A DNA stretch of 10,391 nucleotides, from the NCBI GenBank assembly GCA_003695835.1, contig RFHN01000268.1:1-10391 (forward strand). Direction: 5' to 3'. Origin of the DNA: Armatimonadota bacterium (GTDB taxonomy: Bacteria > Armatimonadota > Fimbriimonadia > Fimbriimonadales > ATM1). The notes under the pieces were generated by a model. It was not told the origin of the DNA, ran no database searches, and saw only the letters and a list, made by a program, of their open reading frames with translations. The position numbers and the translations under genes are program-made. Below are positions 7,012 to 10,391 of the stretch, piece after piece; the stretch's first letter is position 1, and every line of letters begins with the position of its first letter.

Positions 7012-7444
7012 AAGTCGCTCCCGTAGGATACCACACGTAGAGGAAGAAGTAAATCAAGACCCCCGTCACCGACACGTAGAGCCAAAGAGGCAGCGTCCAG
7101 CGAGCAATCGCTTTGTGCCGGTCGAACCGCGCCGTAAACGCTCGGTGCAGCGTCATCACGACCATCGGCACAATGGCGATTGCCAAGATCGTGTGCGTGG
7201 TGAGGATGGTCAGGTAGACGGTCCGAACCAGCCCGAGATCCGGAAACCGCGTCGTCCCATGGTAAGCGTGGTAGGTGAGATATCCCGCCAAGAAGAGCAG
7301 CGATGCCGCCAAAGCCGAGAGCATGCAGAGCCGGTGCTGGGCGATACGCCCCTGGCGAATGAAGAGGTAACCCGTAATGAGCAGAGCGGCGCTCGAGGCG
7401 TTGCAGAGCGCGTTGAACGTGGGAAGACGCTCAACCCACTCCAT
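7007..7444 (-). CDS. DUF420 membrane protein, CtaM-like cytochrome oxidase assembly factor
   Basis: A 145-residue DUF420-family protein. Staphylococcal CtaM (related to Bacillus YozB) belongs to this family and is needed to mature aa3-type oxidase. Four hydrophobic helices lie near residues 13-30, 40-58, 74-98 and 116-137. Histidines typical of the family are at H37 (QHRLCM), H59 and H62 (TYHAYHG), H84 (LTTHTILA), H100 and H110 (DRHKAIARW). The ending WLYVSVTGVLIYFFLY is also characteristic. The ATG lies inside the sco end (14-nt overlap) with AGGAGG nine bases upstream, so the two are translationally linked. It is the last gene before the 123-nt gap. Context next to Sco, subunit III and heme O synthase supports an oxidase assembly role. 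The molecular function of the family, perhaps heme insertion, is not settled. Confidence 0.88.
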   Translation of the reverse strand: MEWVERLPTFNALCNASSAALLITGYLFIRQGRIAQHRLCMLSALAASLLFLAGYLTYHAYHGTTRFPDLGLVRTVYLTILTTHTILAIAIVPMVVMTLHRAFTARFDRHKAIARWTLPLWLYVSVTGVLIYFFLYVWYPTGATS

Positions 7445-8105
7445 CAGGTGCCGCCTCCTCCCGCACTAACCTCAGGGCATCGGAAATCAGCTGGTGAACG
7501 TCCGCCTCGTCCGTTCCGTTGTAATACCCCTGGATCTGGCCGTCCCGCCCCACCAGGACGAACCGATTCGAGTGGACGAACTCCTCCGGTACCTCGCTCG
7601 TCCCCAACAGGAACCCCTCGCGGGAGAGCCGGACGACCTCATCCTTCGGCCCGTTGAGGAAATGCCACTTTGTTGCGTCTGCACCGTATTGCTCGGCATA
7701 TTGGGCGAGGGTTTCCGGTGTGTCGTGCTGGGGATCAACGGAAATCGAGACGATTTCGAACCCGTCAAAGTCCTTGAGCGCGTCGTAGACCTTCTTCATG
7801 TTCCGGTTCATCACCGGACACACCCCCGTGCACCTTGTAAAGAAGAACTCGACCACCCAAACCTTGCCTCTAAGCGAAGCGGAATCGAAGGGGCTGCCCG
7901 TTTGATCGGTCATTTGGAAAGAGGGCGCGGGACCGAGCCCGCCTCCCCCTGCCTCCGCAACCGCCGTCGCGCCCGCTTCTGCCAATCGCGCCTTCGTTAG
8001 GAAATAGAGAAATCCAGCGCTGATCAGCGCGAGAACGGCCGCCGCCCAGATGGCGATCCGAAGTACTTTCATGGCTTCCGAAGAAGAACCCGATTCCTTT
8101 GACAT
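7431..8105 (-). CDS. sco: Sco1/SenC/PrrC-family copper chaperone for cytochrome oxidase
   Basis: A 224-residue Sco-family protein, a membrane-anchored thioredoxin-fold copper chaperone for the CuA centre of oxidase subunit II. A transmembrane anchor lies near residues 17-36, followed by an Ala/Gly-rich linker. The fold begins near 62 (FQMTDQTGSPF). The copper ligands are C92-T-G-V-C96 in FFFTRCTGVCPVM and His178 in EEFVHSNRF. SVDPQHDTPETL (122-133) is the standard family motif, and the protein has the usual length. The start at 8105 comes one base after the TGA of subunit III (TGAAATG). An internal ATG at 8072, giving MKVLRIAIW with a GGAAG just upstream, would make a shorter and more classical signal anchor and cannot be excluded. 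The frame extends further upstream, but that overlaps subunit III and is rejected. The end overlaps the DUF420 gene. Confidence 0.95.
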   Translation of the reverse strand: MSKESGSSSEAMKVLRIAIWAAAVLALISAGFLYFLTKARLAEAGATAVAEAGGGGLGPAPSFQMTDQTGSPFDSASLRGKVWVVEFFFTRCTGVCPVMNRNMKKVYDALKDFDGFEIVSISVDPQHDTPETLAQYAEQYGADATKWHFLNGPKDEVVRLSREGFLLGTSEVPEEFVHSNRFVLVGRDGQIQGYYNGTDEADVHQLISDALRLVREEAAPDGVG

Positions 8106-8106
8106 T

Positions 8107-8760
8107 TCAGTGCACCGCCATGAGAACCACGAAGTAGACAAGCCATACGAGGGTAAGGAAATGCCAATACAGCCCGCACAGCTCCACACCCAATGCGTTG
8201 GTCTCCGAGTACTTCCCCGCCCATGCTTTCTTAGTAACGACCCCGAGCCAGCCCAGCCCGCCGAGCACGTGAATCGCGTGGGCGATCGTCATGATGTAGA
8301 ACATTCCGCTCAGCGGGTACGTGGTGGCGTAGACTCCCTGACTCACGAGACCCGACCAAACCATCACCTGACTGAACAGGAATAGACAGCCAAGGGCAAG
8401 CGTGCTGGACAAGTACTTCACCAGGTTTTGCGTCTGCCCGCGGCGCAGGGATACGTGGCCTTGAATGAAAGAGGCGCTGCTTCCCACGATCAACACCGTG
8501 CTGACCCACATAAGCCCCGGCGGCTGGAACGAGCGATCGGCGAGGCGGTCGAGCGCTTGGTGAAGGTAGATGAACGCCAGACTGCCAAGGCCCATCGCAA
8601 GAGACACGAGGCCGAGCCACGTGAGCAATCGAAGCATCTGCGCGCTCTCCGAGGAGCCACCGTGGCCGTTGCCGTTCGGGCCGTGACCGCCGTCGCCCTC
8701 ATCGCCACCCCCGCCGTGGATCACACCTCCCGAGCTTGTGCGAATCTCCGTGTCCGTCAT
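8107..8760 (-). CDS. Cytochrome c oxidase subunit III (heme-copper oxidase subunit III family)
   Basis: A 217-residue subunit III of a heme-copper oxidase, the short five-helix type. Helices lie near residues 44-66, 84-103, 115-137, 148-172 and 192-215. Family signatures are FYIMTIAHAIHVLGG (154-168) and GVELCGLYWHFLTLVWLVYF (191-210), with Glu193, His161, His164 and His200 at conserved positions. The first ~40 residues are unusual: a Gly/His/Asp-rich stretch (about 11-35) before the first helix, probably disordered and on the cytoplasmic side. The ATG overlaps the ctaB TGA as ATGA, so I choose it over the upstream in-frame ATG at 8985, which would add 75 residues read through ctaB. Subunits I and II are not beside it here, so the oxidase type (aa3, caa3 or other) cannot be read from this window. 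I leave the symbol blank because ctaE, coxC and cyoC are all possible. Confidence 0.93.
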   Translation of the reverse strand: MTDTEIRTSSGGVIHGGGGDEGDGGHGPNGNGHGGSSESAQMLRLLTWLGLVSLAMGLGSLAFIYLHQALDRLADRSFQPPGLMWVSTVLIVGSSASFIQGHVSLRRGQTQNLVKYLSSTLALGCLFLFSQVMVWSGLVSQGVYATTYPLSGMFYIMTIAHAIHVLGGLGWLGVVTKKAWAGKYSETNALGVELCGLYWHFLTLVWLVYFVVLMAVH

Positions 8761-9686
8761 TTTGCGGAAAGCAACATCACTAGCAGGATGAGAGGTAGGT
8801 AGGCGATCGTCACACGAAGCAGGCGGCGCGCGCTCGCTTTGTCGCCCAGTCTGCGAAATGCCAGCGATGCGCGAACCATCCAGAACGCCAGGCCGAGCGC
8901 GAGGATCAAATACAGCCCGGCACTCTGCGCAAACACCGCGAAACCAGCCGACACTGGGACGAGCGCAAGCGAGTAGCGGACGCACTGCCGCGCCGTCTCA
9001 GCAGCGGTCGCTTCGGGATAAGGGAGCATGCGAAACCCAGCCCGAGAGTAATCCTCTCGGTTCAGCCAGGCAATCGCCCAGAAGTGGGGAAACTGCCAAA
9101 GAAACTGCACGGCAAAAAGGAGCAAACCGGGAAGCCCCAATCCTCCAGTCACCGCCACCCAGCCTGCAAGCGGCGGAATCGCTCCCGGGATCGCGCCCAC
9201 GAGCGTGCAGAGATGGCTTCGCGGTTTGAGTGGCGTGTAGGCGAAGGCGTACAGCACGATCGAAAGAAGGCCAAGCGCCGCCGTCGGCAGATTCACGAAC
9301 AGGGCCAACTCGGTAAGACCCGCCAAGCCGAAAGCCGCTGCGACTCCGAACGCCTCCTCCCGAGTGACGCGCCCGCCCGGAACGGGGCGATCCGCAGTCC
9401 TGCGCATCACCGCGTCTCGCTCCGCTTCGAGGGCCTGATTGAAGGCGTTGGCAGACGCAATCACGAAGAAACCGCCGACGAGGGCATGGAGCCAGGTGAG
9501 CGCAGATGCGGTTCCGGCGCCCATCGCGGAAGCGATCCCCATTCCTGCAGCCATCGAAACCCATACCAGCGTCGTGACGCGTGGCTTGGCGAGTTGTAGG
9601 TAGTCGCGTACCCTCGCGGCGGGCCTCGTCGTGGAGCAGGCGGCAAGGGCAGATGTCTTTTCTGTCGAGTCAGCGACCGGGTTCAT
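8757..9686 (-). CDS. ctaB: Heme O synthase (protoheme IX farnesyltransferase)
   Basis: A 309-residue UbiA-superfamily membrane prenyltransferase that attaches farnesyl to protoheme IX to make heme O, the precursor of heme A for oxidases. Motifs match CtaB/CyoE: DYLQLAKPRVT (28-38), the prenyl-diphosphate motif N83-Q-A-L-E87-A-E-R-D91 followed by AVMRRTADRP, the second-loop YTPLKPRSHL then TLVGAIPGAIPPLAGW (150-176), and QFPHFWAIAW with EDYSRAGFRMLP (198-222). About nine hydrophobic helices are seen. The first acidic residue of the motif is Glu87 rather than Asp, as in many homologues. The start at 9686 has no good Shine-Dalgarno site, but no in-frame ATG or GTG lies nearby upstream. It is the first gene of the minus-strand array, 57 nt from the divergent gene. 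The end overlaps subunit III by ATGA. No heme A synthase (ctaA) is in the window. Confidence 0.96.
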   Translation of the reverse strand: MNPVADSTEKTSALAACSTTRPAARVRDYLQLAKPRVTTLVWVSMAAGMGIASAMGAGTASALTWLHALVGGFFVIASANAFNQALEAERDAVMRRTADRPVPGGRVTREEAFGVAAAFGLAGLTELALFVNLPTAALGLLSIVLYAFAYTPLKPRSHLCTLVGAIPGAIPPLAGWVAVTGGLGLPGLLLFAVQFLWQFPHFWAIAWLNREDYSRAGFRMLPYPEATAAETARQCVRYSLALVPVSAGFAVFAQSAGLYLILALGLAFWMVRASLAFRRLGDKASARRLLRVTIAYLPLILLVMLLSAK

Positions 9687-9743
9687 CAGACCAACAGCGG
9701 CGCGCCGAGGATACCCCAGCGCGCAAAATGGCGAAACGCACCC
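9687..9743. other. Short divergent intergenic region between ctaB and the GT-C-like gene
   Basis: These 57 nt separate two divergent starts and must hold, or overlap, the promoters of both. A GC-rich palindromic core, CGGCGCGCCG, sits at 9698-9707. On the minus strand TATCCT upstream of ctaB is a weak -10-like hexamer without a convincing -35. Neither start has a clear Shine-Dalgarno sequence. I see no reliable promoter on either strand. Confidence 0.4.
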
Positions 9744-10391
9744 ATGCGAACCAACACTCAGGTCGCCTATTGGGGAGCAGTCGCTCTGCTCATCCTCGTA
9801 ACGGCCCTTTACACCAGGGCGGCGATCTCCGGGGACTGGTTTCGCTCCGGGAATGACATGCAGTTCATTCTCGAAGACTTGCGTGCCCGCCCGATCTCAG
9901 ACTACTGGTCCGGCCCGTGGGCAGGCCAGGAAATGTTTCGTTATTATCGCCCCGTGACGAGTACCGTCTTCGCTTGGGAGTTGGCGGCATTCGGTACCGA
10001 CGCGAGGAAGTGGCAGACGCTCGGTTGGATTCTGCACCTCGCTTCCATCCCGCTGCTGGCGTTCGTCCTGCTACGCTTGCTCGGCTCGAGGATCGGGGCC
10101 CTCGTCGGGGCAACCCTCTGGGCTCTCCGCGATCGCATCGTCCTGACCATCGAATGGGTGCCGGCGCAGACAGACCTCCTCGCGGGTTTCTTCGCCCTAC
10201 TCTGCCTGGCTTCCTTCCTTCACTACCAAGCCCGCGGCTCTCGGCCAGCTCTCGCCTGCGCCATCGCAGCCGGGCTGTTGTCCGCGTTGAGCAAAGAGAT
10301 CGGGTTTATCCTGGTCGGCTTGTTGCCTTTGAGTGTACTGTACAGTACACAGTCATATCGCTCCGCGCTTCGTGTCCTCTCCATCACGCTC
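9744..10391 (+). CDS. GT-C-like membrane glycosyltransferase, TMTC/PMT-related (partial, C-terminus outside window)
   Basis: 216 codons from ATG 9744, still open at the right edge. A first transmembrane helix lies near residues 8-25. An outside loop follows, with GDWFRSGNDMQF (30-41) and the segment RYYRPVTSTVFAWELAAFG (66-83), and then more helices near 91-110, 115-127, 144-160, 168-181 and 187-199. The layout YRP-(V/L)TS, the helix and RLLGSRIGALVGATLWA, EWVPAQTDLLAGFFALL (137-153) and SKE (183-185) is like bacterial membrane proteins related to GT-C O-mannosyltransferases, which often carry C-terminal tetratricopeptide repeats. In GT-C enzymes an acidic residue in the first outside loop is catalytic; Asp31 or Asp38 is a candidate. 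Sugar and acceptor are unknown. The start lacks a clear ribosome site, but no in-frame ATG lies just upstream. It is divergent from the respiratory genes and probably unrelated in function. The family call is by general resemblance. Confidence 0.72.
   Translation, partial: MRTNTQVAYWGAVALLILVTALYTRAAISGDWFRSGNDMQFILEDLRARPISDYWSGPWAGQEMFRYYRPVTSTVFAWELAAFGTDARKWQTLGWILHLASIPLLAFVLLRLLGSRIGALVGATLWALRDRIVLTIEWVPAQTDLLAGFFALLCLASFLHYQARGSRPALACAIAAGLLSALSKEIGFILVGLLPLSVLYSTQSYRSALRVLSITL
10333..10350. repeat. 18-bp perfect palindrome inside the GT-C-like gene
   Basis: The sequence GTGTACTGTACAGTACAC is identical to its reverse complement, with no spacer. It falls within coding sequence (residues near 197-202) and is AT-richer than the surrounding DNA. 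It could be a protein-binding site, but no function can be read from sequence alone. Confidence 0.6.

Noticed and set aside
8761..8985. Possible 75-residue N-terminal extension of subunit III
   Set aside because: This part overlaps ctaB entirely and looks like shifted-frame sequence. The ATGA overlap start at 8760 fits the array and the family length.
9581..9856. Plus-strand open frame of 91 codons across the ctaB start and the divergent gene
   Set aside because: It overlaps both real genes in another frame and has no motif. The open frame from 9744 shows the membrane-protein pattern instead.

Overview
This window is a dense minus-strand gene array for aerobic respiration, followed at its right edge by the start of a divergent plus-strand membrane-protein gene. 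Ten minus-strand genes run from about 9686 down to 1. In transcription order they are heme O synthase (ctaB), a cytochrome c oxidase subunit III, a Sco copper chaperone, a DUF420/CtaM-type oxidase assembly protein, and then the alternative complex III (ACIII) set actA, actB, actC, actD, actE and actF. actF is cut by the left edge. From 9744 to the right edge, a partial plus-strand gene encodes a multi-pass protein resembling GT-C glycosyltransferases.

The organism is a bacterium with GC-rich DNA. It uses a quinol:cytochrome c oxidoreductase of the ACIII type in place of, or beside, a bc1 complex, feeding a heme-copper oxidase. ACIII occurs in Bacteroidota, Chloroflexota, Planctomycetota, Acidobacteriota, Verrucomicrobiota, Armatimonadota and others. 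Nothing here fixes the phylum. The strong AGGAGG ribosome sites, a Tat-type signal and lipoprotein signals are ordinary bacterial traits.

The genes fit one pathway. ActC and ActF are the NrfD-like membrane subunits, with ActC the expected quinol site. ActB carries the iron-sulfur wire, ActA (five CxxCH) and ActE (one CxxCH) carry the hemes, and ActD is a small structural membrane subunit. Electrons leave through ActE or ActA to the oxidase. The upstream half makes oxidase parts: CtaB makes heme O, Sco serves the CuA centre, CtaM-like DUF420 helps maturation, and subunit III belongs to the oxidase itself. Oxidase subunits I and II are not in the window and may lie beyond actF.

Genes are packed tightly. 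There are ATGA overlaps at ctaB/cox3, actB/actC and actD/actE, 14-nt overlaps at sco/DUF420 and (with the preferred start) actE/actF, and gaps of 0 to 9 nt elsewhere. The one real break within the array is 123 nt (6884-7006) before actA. It holds a weak sigma70-like promoter and a palindrome close to the CRP/FNR consensus, so the act genes may have their own regulated promoter. The divergent ctaB/glycosyltransferase gap is 57 nt. No stretch over 300 nt lacks a gene. I see no mobile element, CRISPR array or RNA gene, and no clearly undescribed system. The most interesting items are the regulatory palindrome before actA, an 18-bp perfect palindrome in the glycosyltransferase gene, and histidine-rich segments in subunit III and ActB.
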